DNA of 64,000 nt from positions 1 through 64,000 of the forward strand of contig JBKAGO010000049.1 of the NCBI GenBank assembly GCA_046290435.1. Reading direction: 5' to 3'. Below the pieces are notes generated by a model that made no database searches, was not told where the DNA came from, and saw nothing but the letters and a program-made list of their open reading frames with translations. Of this stretch, positions 16,642 to 24,213 are shown piece after piece. Each line of letters opens with the position of its first letter. Position 1 is the stretch's first letter. The position numbers and the translations under genes were made by a program. Origin of the DNA: CAVQUE01 sp046290435 (GTDB lineage: Bacteria; Actinomycetota; Acidimicrobiia; Acidimicrobiales; UBA8592).

Positions 16642-17859
16642 ATGACCGGCTCCGGCTCGCGACACGTCGTCCACCTGACCACCACCGACATGTCGCTCGA
16701 GCTGTTGCTCGGGCCGCAGCTGACGGCCTTCGTCGAGGCAGGCTGGCAGGTGACGGGCGTGTCGGCTGCGGGGCCGTTCGTCCCCGCCATCGAGGCCCGG
16801 GGCGTGACGTTCGTGGGGCTCGAGCACTCGACGCGTTCGATGTCGGTCGGCAGCGACCTACGGGCGATGCGCGAGGTGTACGAGCTGTTCCGGCGCCTGC
16901 GTCCCGACGTCGTCCACACCCACAATCCCAAGCCCGGCATCTACGGGCGTATCGCAGCCCGCCTCGCCCGGGTGCCGGCGGTGGTCAACACCGTGCACGG
17001 CCTCTACGCGCAACCCACCGATCCGCTGCGGCGCCGCGGCCCGGTCTATGCGCTCGAACGCCTCGCCGCGACGTGCTCGGACGCCGAGCTGATCCAGAAC
17101 CCCGAGGACCTCGACACCCTGCGCGGCCTGCGCGTGCCCGCATCGAAGCTGACGCTGCTCGGCAACGGCGTCGACCTGACCCGCTTCGGCCCGGCCGCCC
17201 CCGGCGACGACCGCCGGGCCCGGCTGCGTGGCGAGCTCGGCATCACCGACAACAACGCTGGCGGCGACGCGGACGTCGACGACACCGTGGTGGTGGGTGT
17301 CGTCGGGCGCCTCGTGGCCGAGAAGGGCTACCACGAGGTGTTCGAGGCGGCCCGCATCGTGCGCGACGCCCACCCCGATGTGGCCATCACGTTCGTCGTC
17401 ATCGGACCCCACGAACCCGACAAGGCCGACGCACTCGACGAGCTCGTCGTGGCCCGGGCCCGCTCCGAGGGCGTCGTGATGTGCGGTCACCGCGACGACG
17501 TCGAGGATCTCTACCAGGCCATGGACCTGTACGTGTTGGCGTCGTATCGCGAGGGCTTCCCCCGCTCGGCCATGGAGGCCGCCGCCTCCGGCCTGCCCAT
17601 CGTCGCCACCGACATCCGCGGCTGTCGCCAGGTCGTCGAGCCCGACCACAACGGCCTGCTGGTCCCCGCCCGCGATGCCCGTGCCCTCGCCGAGGCGATC
17701 GCCCGCCTCGCCACCGACCCGACCCTGCGGGCGCGCATGCGCGATGCCGCCCTGACCAAGGCGCAGGCCGAGTTCGACGACCGCCGCCAGGTGCAGATCA
17801 CCCTCGACACCTACGAACGGCTGCTCGCCACCCGCGGCGCTGTCACCGCGGCTTCGTAG
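16642..17859 (+). CDS. Glycosyltransferase family 4
   Basis: 405 aa. GT-B fold: SLELLLGPQLTAFVEAGWQV, VVHTHNPKPGIYGRIAAR, VVNTVHGLYAQPTDP, VGRLVAEKGYHEVFEAARIV and VLASYREGFPRSAMEAAASG followed by PIVATDIRGCRQVV. This is the PglA/capsular UDP-sugar transferase pattern. The ATG is 1 nt after the deacetylase stop, so the two are co-transcribed and probably act on the same glycan. Donor unknown. Confidence 0.85.
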   Translation: MTGSGSRHVVHLTTTDMSLELLLGPQLTAFVEAGWQVTGVSAAGPFVPAIEARGVTFVGLEHSTRSMSVGSDLRAMREVYELFRRLRPDVVHTHNPKPGIYGRIAARLARVPAVVNTVHGLYAQPTDPLRRRGPVYALERLAATCSDAELIQNPEDLDTLRGLRVPASKLTLLGNGVDLTRFGPAAPGDDRRARLRGELGITDNNAGGDADVDDTVVVGVVGRLVAEKGYHEVFEAARIVRDAHPDVAITFVVIGPHEPDKADALDELVVARARSEGVVMCGHRDDVEDLYQAMDLYVLASYREGFPRSAMEAAASGLPIVATDIRGCRQVVEPDHNGLLVPARDARALAEAIARLATDPTLRARMRDAALTKAQAEFDDRRQVQITLDTYERLLATRGAVTAAS

Positions 17860-17953
17860 GCTGTGTCGCAGGCCCGATCGATCCGCCGAGCCCTTCCCCA
17901 CCTTCCCCGTCGCCTGTGGATCCCAGCTGACGAATCGACACGAAGGTGCGACA

Positions 17954-18559
17954 ATGCAACCCGACGAATCCACCCGCCTCGAGCTCCGCCAGTGCCTCCT
18001 CGACACCGTCGGCGATCGAGCGACCCAGCTGCTCATGGAATCGCTGCCACCAGTGGACTACGACCGCGTTGCCACACGAGACGACGTCTCCCTCGTCCGC
18101 GACGAGGTGGAGCGCGTTCGCAGCACCCTCGAGGCCAAGGTCGACGTGTCCAGCGCTGCGCTGCGCGACGACTTCGCAGGGCTCCGCGTGGAGTTCGCCG
18201 ACGTGAAGACCGACCTCGGCGCAATGCGCAACCAGGTCGAAGCCCTCGACACCCGACTCACCGGCCAAATCGAAACCCTCGACACCAAACTCACCGGCGT
18301 CGACACCAAACTCACCGGCCAAATCAAAGCCCTCGACACCCGACTCACCGGCCAAATCGAAACCCTCGACACCAAACTCACCGGCGTCGACACCAAGCTC
18401 ACCGGCCAGATCAAAGCCCTCGACACCCGACTCACCGGACAACTGGTGCAGCTGTCAGCCGACGTCAAGCTTGCAACTGCCCGGATGACGTGGATGTTCA
18501 TGGTTGCACTGATCACGATCGTCGTGGGTATCGCGGCGATCTTCCTCCGCCTCGGCTGA
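17954..18559 (+). CDS. Repeat-built coiled-coil protein with C-terminal membrane anchor
   Basis: 201 aa, ATG with GAAGG 8 nt upstream. The N-terminal 85 residues are helical and charged. Residues about 97-162 are made of near-identical blocks of the LDTRLTGQIETLDTKLTG type, a heptad/hendecad coiled coil. A single membrane helix (WMFMVALITIVVGIAAIFL) ends the protein. Similar in plan to DUF1640/CCDC90-type proteins. The repeat uses CAA, AAA and GAA codons far more than neighbouring genes. Function unknown. The 3' end overlaps the convergent membrane gene by 47 nt. Confidence 0.75.
   Translation: MQPDESTRLELRQCLLDTVGDRATQLLMESLPPVDYDRVATRDDVSLVRDEVERVRSTLEAKVDVSSAALRDDFAGLRVEFADVKTDLGAMRNQVEALDTRLTGQIETLDTKLTGVDTKLTGQIKALDTRLTGQIETLDTKLTGVDTKLTGQIKALDTRLTGQLVQLSADVKLATARMTWMFMVALITIVVGIAAIFLRLG
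18242..18438 (+). repeat. 87-bp (29-codon) tandem repeat inside the coiled-coil gene
   Basis: Copies start at 18242, 18329 and 18416 (the third is partial). The units are almost identical at DNA level, with only a few A/G changes near 18397-18410, so the duplication is recent or kept uniform. Each unit encodes 29 residues. Confidence 0.9.
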
Positions 18560-19412
18560 GTCCATCACGACGGGCCGCTGTCCACATCGCTGCGCCGCCG
18601 GCTGCGATCGCTGCGGCTGCCATCACCGCTGCAGGGGCGACGTCGTCGGCCACCCCGCCGGTGCGGGCCACCACCACCGCGGTGGCCGCGTGGATCGCGG
18701 CCAGCACCACACCGTTGCCCGACCGCCATGTGATGGGCGTGCGCGCACCCCAGGCCACCGCCAGCACCGCAAGGCCGGCGATCGCGCCCGGGGCCGACAC
18801 GAACGCTGCCGGGCGTCCGCCCGAGCCCGCGGCTGCAGCCCACACCACCAGCGCAGCAGCCACCGCGACGGTGAACACGCCCGGCGCGGCGCGATCCGGC
18901 CACGCCAGGATCACCAGCGAGGCGACACCCAGGGCGGCGGCCACCACCGTGATCTGTTCGGTGTCGGGCGCCGCGCCGTAGACCGCCCCTGCACCGAGCG
19001 CGACAAGCAGCCAGGCGAACCCCGGGCCCAGGCGGTGCGCGCCCAGCCATCCGACACCTGCCGCGGCGGCCATGGCGACGACCGCCGCCACGGTCAAGGG
19101 GGTGCCGGGATCGTTCGGGAGGTCCGCAGCCGCCAACAACAGTGCAGCCACCGACGCATACGACGCCACCGCACGGTGCGGCACCACCACCGCTTTGCGC
19201 CCCGCGGTCGGGCGCGGCAGCTCCAACGACAGACCGGTCAACACCGCGATGACGATCCCGAGCTGTGCGACATCGCTGAAGAACAGCGCGATGGCCGTCG
19301 CCGCCACGGCGAGCGCGAACCCCAGCCGGACCCGGTCCACCTGCAGTGCGATCCACACCGGGAGACCGGCGAGCACACCGGCCAGCACGAGCGACCAGTC
19401 AGGCACGACCAC
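18513..19412 (-). CDS. Polytopic membrane protein of unknown function
   Basis: 299 aa, eight to ten Ala/Val/Leu-rich helices starting WSLVLAGVLAGLPVWIALQV, with short loops and a charged C-terminus. I recognise no family. It starts 18 bp after the stop of the GNAT gene upstream, so it is probably the second gene of that transcript. The 3' end overlaps the coiled-coil gene on the opposite strand. Confidence 0.6.
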   Translation of the reverse strand: MVVPDWSLVLAGVLAGLPVWIALQVDRVRLGFALAVAATAIALFFSDVAQLGIVIAVLTGLSLELPRPTAGRKAVVVPHRAVASYASVAALLLAAADLPNDPGTPLTVAAVVAMAAAAGVGWLGAHRLGPGFAWLLVALGAGAVYGAAPDTEQITVVAAALGVASLVILAWPDRAAPGVFTVAVAAALVVWAAAAGSGGRPAAFVSAPGAIAGLAVLAVAWGARTPITWRSGNGVVLAAIHAATAVVVARTGGVADDVAPAAVMAAAAIAAGGAAMWTAARRDGLSRGGGRSPRYPRRS

Positions 19413-19430
19413 ACCCGGGCCGCAGCCCCG

Positions 19431-19928
19431 TCACAACACGCGCTCGAAGAAGCGCACGATCTTGCCGGGACCGTGGGTGAGATCGTCGATGGGCGACCAG
19501 CCCGTGGCCTCGTGGAAGGCGATCGACCGGGGGTTCGGCGGTTCGACGTTGACCTCGCACAACAGTCGGGCCGCACCCACCGACGCGGCATGGTCGGCCA
19601 GCGTGTCGTAGAGCGCGCCGGCCAGACCCCGACGGCGGTGCGTCGGCGCCACCACGATGCGATCGACGTAGCGGAAGGCATCGTCGGTGAATCCGAACCG
19701 CTCCGACAGCCACCGGTAGTTGGCACTCTCGTAGGAAGCCGCGGGGGCGAACGTCACCAACAGAGCGCCGAGGACGCCGTCGTCGTCGACCACCCAACTG
19801 CGGTCGGCCATGGCCACCAGCTCCTGCCACGACGCCTCGTCGTGGGGGTTCACCGCCGGCACCGCAGCGTTGTTCATGGCCAGCACGGCCGCCAGATCGG
19901 ACTCGTGCAGCGCTCTGATCTCGGACAC
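19431..19928 (-). CDS. GNAT-family N-acetyltransferase
   Basis: 165 aa. IRALHESDLAAVLAMNNAAV at the N-terminus, YVDRIVVAPTHRRRGLAGAL (the acetyl-CoA R/Q-x-x-G-x-G/A loop) near 100 and NPRSIAFHEATGW near the end are all family features. The GTG at 19928 is preferred because TACGCT lies 7 nt upstream and the residues before it are unlike the family. Substrate unknown. Confidence 0.78.
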   Translation of the reverse strand: MSEIRALHESDLAAVLAMNNAAVPAVNPHDEASWQELVAMADRSWVVDDDGVLGALLVTFAPAASYESANYRWLSERFGFTDDAFRYVDRIVVAPTHRRRGLAGALYDTLADHAASVGAARLLCEVNVEPPNPRSIAFHEATGWSPIDDLTHGPGKIVRFFERVL

Positions 19929-19935
19929 GCCGGGC

Positions 19936-19941
19936 AGCGTA
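19936..19941 (-). promoter_or_regulatory. -10 element TACGCT, leaderless start of GNAT gene
   Basis: On the minus strand TACGCT, 7 nt, then GTG at 19928. No Shine-Dalgarno. Confidence 0.45.
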
Positions 19942-20005
19942 CCGGCCGCCCCGCAACGACCAGGGCAGCGATCCGGGTTGGGTCGCGGCCCGATCTGGTG
20001 CATCA

Positions 20006-20022
20006 TCTGACGATGCGTCAGA
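20006..20022. promoter_or_regulatory. Perfect palindrome over a start codon, candidate operator
   Basis: TCTGACGATGCGTCAGA has 7-bp arms around the ATG of the CoA-transferase gene. A weak -10 (CATCAT, 20001-20006) ends where the palindrome begins, so a bound dimer would cover the transcription start. The TGACG-N3-CGTCA form resembles TetR-family operators. No regulator gene is adjacent. Confidence 0.5.
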
Positions 20023-21263
20023 ACTCAGCAGCAGGGCTGCTCTCGGGAGTCCGGATCATCGAGAGCTCACTGCTCCTGCCCGGCCAGATCACCACCTACC
20101 TCGCCGACCTCGGTGCCGACGTCATCAAGGTCGAGCCGCCGCAGGGCGACTACATCCGCCAGATGACGTGGCCGATCATCGAGGGCGTCTCGCTGCTGCA
20201 CCTCCACACTCACCGCAACAAGCGCTCCATCACTCTCGACCTCAAGAGCGACGAGGGCCTCGCCGTGTACAAGGACCTGGTGGCCGAGGCCGACGCCGTG
20301 GTCGAGGCGATGCGCCCCGGCACCCTCGACCGCCTCGGGCTCGGCTACGACGTGCTGCGCGAGGTCAACCCGAAGATCGTGTTCTGCACCATCTCCGGCT
20401 ACGGCTCCACCGGCCCGTACCGCAACCTCCCCAGCCACGGCATCGCCTTCGACACCTGGGCCGGGCTCATCCCGCCCGCCTACGACGAGGACGGCTTCTG
20501 CCACATCCCGCGTGAGATGCCCAACATCGGCATCAACGTCGGCCCGATGCTCGGCGCCTTCGGCCTGCTCGCCGGCATCATCTCGGCCCGCGAGACCGGC
20601 GCGGGCTGCCAGATGGAGCTCGCCCAGTCCGACGCCGCCGCCTACATGGACTGGTACCGGATCGAGACCCACCGTGCGTACCAGCGCCCCGAAGACGAGG
20701 TCACCGGTAACGCCTCCGACGACTACGAGCGCCGCCCACCGGGCCTGGCCGGCATGTGGGAAGGCGTGCGCTACCAGATGTACGAGAGCGCCGACGGCCA
20801 CGTGCTGCTGATGGCATCCGAGCAGGAGTTCTGGAAGAACTTCTGCCTCGGCATCGACCGCGCCGACCTGTTCGAGCGCTGGCCCGGCGAGCGCTACGCC
20901 GACCACGCCCGCAACAACACCGAGCTCCAGGCCGAGCTGCGCGACATCTTCAAGACCCGCACCACCGCCGAGTGGGTCGACTTCGGCGAGTCCCACAACA
21001 CGACGCTCGCTCCGGTCTACGACACGGCCACCGCGCCGAACGACCCGCAGTTCGCGCACCGGCTGCCGTTCTGGAGCGTCGAACAGGTGGGCGCCGAGCA
21101 GCTGCCGTTGCCCCTGAAGGTGATCGGCGAGGAGCTCCCCGTGCCGACGATGGCACCGACGGTCGGCCAGCACACCGACGACGTCATGGCCGACGTCTTG
21201 GGACTCGACGATGCCCGCATCGCCGAGCTGCGCGCCGCCGGCGCGTTCGGCAAGACCGACTGA
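20013..21263 (+). CDS. Class III (CaiB/BaiF-type) CoA-transferase
   Basis: 416 aa, the usual size. Moves CoA between carboxylic acids. LLSGVRIIESSLLLPGQITT, YLADLGADVIKVEPPQGDYI, RNKRSITLDLKSDEGLAVYK, RLGLGYDVLREVNPKIVFC and GYGSTGPYRN are canonical family blocks, and the C-terminal PHRLPFW-like segment (QFAHRLPFWSVEQ) is present. The family's usual catalytic Asp region is present but unusual (QMELAQSDAAAYMDWYRIE). Substrate cannot be told. Lone plus-strand gene; the start codon lies in a palindrome. Confidence 0.85.
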   Translation: MRQNSAAGLLSGVRIIESSLLLPGQITTYLADLGADVIKVEPPQGDYIRQMTWPIIEGVSLLHLHTHRNKRSITLDLKSDEGLAVYKDLVAEADAVVEAMRPGTLDRLGLGYDVLREVNPKIVFCTISGYGSTGPYRNLPSHGIAFDTWAGLIPPAYDEDGFCHIPREMPNIGINVGPMLGAFGLLAGIISARETGAGCQMELAQSDAAAYMDWYRIETHRAYQRPEDEVTGNASDDYERRPPGLAGMWEGVRYQMYESADGHVLLMASEQEFWKNFCLGIDRADLFERWPGERYADHARNNTELQAELRDIFKTRTTAEWVDFGESHNTTLAPVYDTATAPNDPQFAHRLPFWSVEQVGAEQLPLPLKVIGEELPVPTMAPTVGQHTDDVMADVLGLDDARIAELRAAGAFGKTD

Positions 21264-21280
21264 TCAGGCCGGCGGACAGG

Positions 21281-21847
21281 TCAGGCCGGCGGACAGGTGA
21301 TCGCGAACGAGCCGGGCGTCGGCTCGACCGGGTCGCCCAGCAACAACTCGTCGACGGCGACGAAGGTCGCCTCACCCTCGACGCTCATCCCATCGTCGGC
21401 CACGTCGTAGGATTCGATCGCGAAGTCCTCGCGGGCCTGGCCGGGCGGCAGGGTCAGACCCTCGAAGGCCTCGATGCCGGACTCCCACTGCTGAAACGGC
21501 TCGTCGATGTCGAGACGCACCGTCCCGTTGGCGGTCCAACCCTCGCTCTCGGGGCGGTCGCGCCAGTCCTCCGGCGACAACGAGATCGAGACCGTCACGT
21601 TGTCGGGCTCGTCGACGGCGACGGCGTCCGCGGCAATGGCACCAGCAAGGGTCACACAGCGGGTGACGTCGAGATCCCAGCTGAGGTCACCGATCGTGAT
21701 GGTTCCGGTGCCCGGCTCCTCGGCAGCACCGTCCTCGGCAGCACCGTCCTCGGCAGCACCGTCGTCGTCGTCGCCGCAGCCCGCGGCAACGAGGGCGATC
21801 GACAACACCAGCGCCGCGACAAATGCGACCACTGAGCGTTCGGACAT
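21281..21847 (-). CDS. Lipoprotein of unknown function
   Basis: 188 aa with a strong AGGAGG Shine-Dalgarno 8 nt before the ATG. Signal peptide with lipobox LVAAGC (Cys24). An acidic linker follows, built from a 15-bp DNA repeat coding GAAED (21716-21765). The remaining 140 residues look like a small secreted beta domain (TITIGDLSWDLDVTRCVTL ... SFAITCPPA) with two cysteines that could pair. Found on the outer face of the membrane. No family recognised. Confidence 0.72.
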   Translation of the reverse strand: MSERSVVAFVAALVLSIALVAAGCGDDDDGAAEDGAAEDGAAEEPGTGTITIGDLSWDLDVTRCVTLAGAIAADAVAVDEPDNVTVSISLSPEDWRDRPESEGWTANGTVRLDIDEPFQQWESGIEAFEGLTLPPGQAREDFAIESYDVADDGMSVEGEATFVAVDELLLGDPVEPTPGSFAITCPPA

Positions 21848-21894
21848 GGGGGGCACCTCCTGGCTCGACACCCCTGCGTGCTGCCCGTGATCGG

Positions 21895-22539
21895 CTACCG
21901 CCAAACGACGAGCTCGAACGCCTCGCACAGCCGGCGCGGGTGGCCGCTGACCTGGCCCCACCAACGGGCCCGGTGCACCAGGTAGTCGTCGTCGAGGTAG
22001 CTGCGGTCGACGACCTTGCGGTAGTGCGCCACCACATCGAGCTTCACGTCGAAGTGGTCGCCGACGTCGACGAACACGTTCGGCACGAACCCCGTCGTCG
22101 ACAACGGCGGTTCGGCCGCGAGCACCAGCGCCGGCCCCTGCCAGCGGGCCATGCTCAACCGGACGGCATCGTGGACGACACCGTGATCCTGATGCTGGGG
22201 ACCCGAGCGCGAATGGGTGATCACGACATCGGGCACCCGCGCCCGCACCAGCTCGTCGATCGTCGCGACCAGACGCCGGTCCAGCACGAGGCCGCGCTCG
22301 GGCATCGTCGACGGCGCGGGGCCCATCGCCTCGGCGCCGAGCAGCACACAGGACTTCGCGAACAACTCCACCCGATCCGGCGGACCCCACCCCACACAAG
22401 CGATGCGTACCCGCGCACCCCCGGCGGCGAGGCACGCCACGGTCGCACCGCACAGCAGTGCCTCGTCGTCGGGATGCGCGACCACGACCAAGACATCTGC
22501 CTGGCCTCGGCGGGTCATCTGGTCAAGGGGCGACCACAT
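21895..22539 (-). CDS. PIG-L/LmbE-family deacetylase
   Basis: 214 aa from the ATG at 22539, with GATACT 8 nt upstream; a second ATG is at 22518. The zinc site is explicit: VLVVVAHPDDEALLCGAT, then THSRSGPQHQDHGVVHDAVR. Family members remove N-acetyl from GlcNAc derivatives (mycothiol, glycolipids). Shorter than MshB, so a mycothiol role is not assumed. It is divergent from the RNB exonuclease gene. Confidence 0.8.
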   Translation of the reverse strand: MWSPLDQMTRRGQADVLVVVAHPDDEALLCGATVACLAAGGARVRIACVGWGPPDRVELFAKSCVLLGAEAMGPAPSTMPERGLVLDRRLVATIDELVRARVPDVVITHSRSGPQHQDHGVVHDAVRLSMARWQGPALVLAAEPPLSTTGFVPNVFVDVGDHFDVKLDVVAHYRKVVDRSYLDDDYLVHRARWWGQVSGHPRRLCEAFELVVWR

Positions 22540-22643
22540 CGTGCAGGAGTATCGACGCGCCCGGCGATCCCTTGAGACCCGAACCGATCGGGCTGAGCCG
22601 CGCGACCCACCGCTCGGTTCCGCCCCGTGCGGCAACGCCCCGC

Positions 22644-22649
22644 TACCGT
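22644..22649 (+). promoter_or_regulatory. -10 element TACCGT before RNB gene
   Basis: TACCGT, 8 nt, then ATG at 22658; no Shine-Dalgarno. Leaderless pattern. Confidence 0.4.
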
Positions 22650-22657
22650 GCGGCCCC

Positions 22658-24166
22658 ATGCCAGCGATGCGTTACCTCGCGGTCCTCGACGATCCCGTCA
22701 TCTCCACCGGACTCGACGCCATCCGCGCCGAACTGGGAATCGTCGAGGCGTTCGACGCCGACGCCTCCCACGAAGCCGAGGTCGCCGCCCGGCGCGGCCC
22801 CGTGCTGCCGCCCGGCGTCGACGACGACCGGGACTGGGCCGACCGGCGCGACCTCGAGCTGATCGCCATCGACCCACCCGGCAGCCGCGACCTCGACCAG
22901 GCCTACACCGCCGAACGCACCGCCGACGGCTACCGGGTCTGGTACGCCATCGCCGATGTCGCCGCATTCGTGCACCCCGGCGGCGCCCTCGAAGCCGCAT
23001 CGCTCGAACGCGGCGTCACGCTCTACGCCCCGGACCGTCGGGCGTCGCTGCATCCGGTGGCCATCAACGAACACGCCGCCAGCCTCCTGCCGGGCGCCGA
23101 CCGCCCCAGCTGTCTGTGGCGCATCGATATCGACGACACCGGCGAACTCGTTGACGCGCACCTCGAACGCGCAATCGTGCGGGTCCGCCAGGCCATGTCG
23201 TACCGCGACGCCCAGGCCGAGATCGACGGACCCGACGCCCGCGACAGCCTGGCACTGCTGCGCACCATCGGTTCGCTGCGCCAGGACCTCGAAGCGGCCC
23301 GGGGTGCGGTCAGCCTGACGTTGCCGTCCCAGGAGATCGTCGCCACCGACGGCGGCCACCGCCTCGTCTACGACCAGACCCTGCCCGTCGAAGGCTGGAA
23401 CGCCCAGATCTCGCTGCTGACCGGCATCGCCGCCGCGCAGATCATGGTCGCCGCCGGCGTCGGGCTGCTGCGTACCCTGCCGCCCCCCGACGACGACACC
23501 GTCGCCGAGCTCCGGCGCACCGCTCGGGGCCTGCGTGTCGACTGGCCCACCGACGAACCCTACGCAGAGCGCATCCGTCGCCTCGACCCCGAGGCCGGCG
23601 CCGAGGTCGCGCTGGCGGTTCGCGCCGCCCGGCTGCTGCGAGGCGCCGGTTATGTGGCATTCACCTCCGCCGACGAGATCCCCGACCAGCGCGACCACTC
23701 GGCCATCGCCTCGACCTACGCGCACGTCACCGCCCCGCTGCGGCGCGTCTGCGACCGCTACACCAACGAGGTCCTCATGGCACTGTGCGCCGGCACCACT
23801 CCCCCGGCGTGGGCCGTGGACACCCTCACCGAGCTGCCCTCCATCATGGGCAGGGCCCGCAACCGCGAGGGCAGCCTCGATCGCACCATGGTCGACTACA
23901 TCGAATCCGTCGTGCTGGCCGACGCCCTCGGCGAGCACTTCGACGCCACGGTCGTCAACCACCGCCACCGAGGCGACGACCTCCAGGCCGTCATCCAGCT
24001 GGCCGAACCGGCGGTCATCTCCACGCTCAGCCCGGCACCTCCGCTTGGCACCACGCTGCAGGTCCGCCTCGTCGAGGTCGATCCCGCCCGGCGCCTCGTC
24101 CGCTTCGAGTCCGCCGCAGCGCTGGGGTCAGACCCCGCTTTCCCGCTTTCTCATGGGGAGGGATGA
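22658..24166 (+). CDS. RNB-domain exoribonuclease (RNase II/R-like)
   Basis: 502 aa. Degrades RNA 3' to 5'. The catalytic acid cluster is IAIDPPGSRDLDQAY: Asp72, Asp78 and Asp80 align with the RNase II acids, but the fourth position is Gln81. VWYAIADVAAFVHPGGALE and YAHVTAPLRRVCDRYTNEVL are further RNB blocks. It lacks the long cold-shock and S1 domains of RNase R, so it is a short actinobacterial form. The last 14 codons lie in a palindromic element that seems to have been added to the 3' end. Confidence 0.82.
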   Translation: MPAMRYLAVLDDPVISTGLDAIRAELGIVEAFDADASHEAEVAARRGPVLPPGVDDDRDWADRRDLELIAIDPPGSRDLDQAYTAERTADGYRVWYAIADVAAFVHPGGALEAASLERGVTLYAPDRRASLHPVAINEHAASLLPGADRPSCLWRIDIDDTGELVDAHLERAIVRVRQAMSYRDAQAEIDGPDARDSLALLRTIGSLRQDLEAARGAVSLTLPSQEIVATDGGHRLVYDQTLPVEGWNAQISLLTGIAAAQIMVAAGVGLLRTLPPPDDDTVAELRRTARGLRVDWPTDEPYAERIRRLDPEAGAEVALAVRAARLLRGAGYVAFTSADEIPDQRDHSAIASTYAHVTAPLRRVCDRYTNEVLMALCAGTTPPAWAVDTLTELPSIMGRARNREGSLDRTMVDYIESVVLADALGEHFDATVVNHRHRGDDLQAVIQLAEPAVISTLSPAPPLGTTLQVRLVEVDPARRLVRFESAAALGSDPAFPLSHGEG

Positions 24167-24213
24167 CCATGTCGTCGACATGCGAGAAAGCGGGAAGGCG
24201 GGGTCTGACCCCA
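24123..24213. repeat. Palindromic element, copy 1 (30-bp inverted repeat arms)
   Basis: Left arm 24123-24152 begins TGGGGTCAGACCCCGCTTTC; the right arm 24184-24213 is its inverted copy with one G-U mismatch. GGGGTCAGACCCC is itself a palindrome inside each arm. It overlaps the 3' end of the RNB gene and ends on the first base of the kmo start codon. Very like the second copy at 26369-26457; loops differ. REP-like. Confidence 0.9.
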
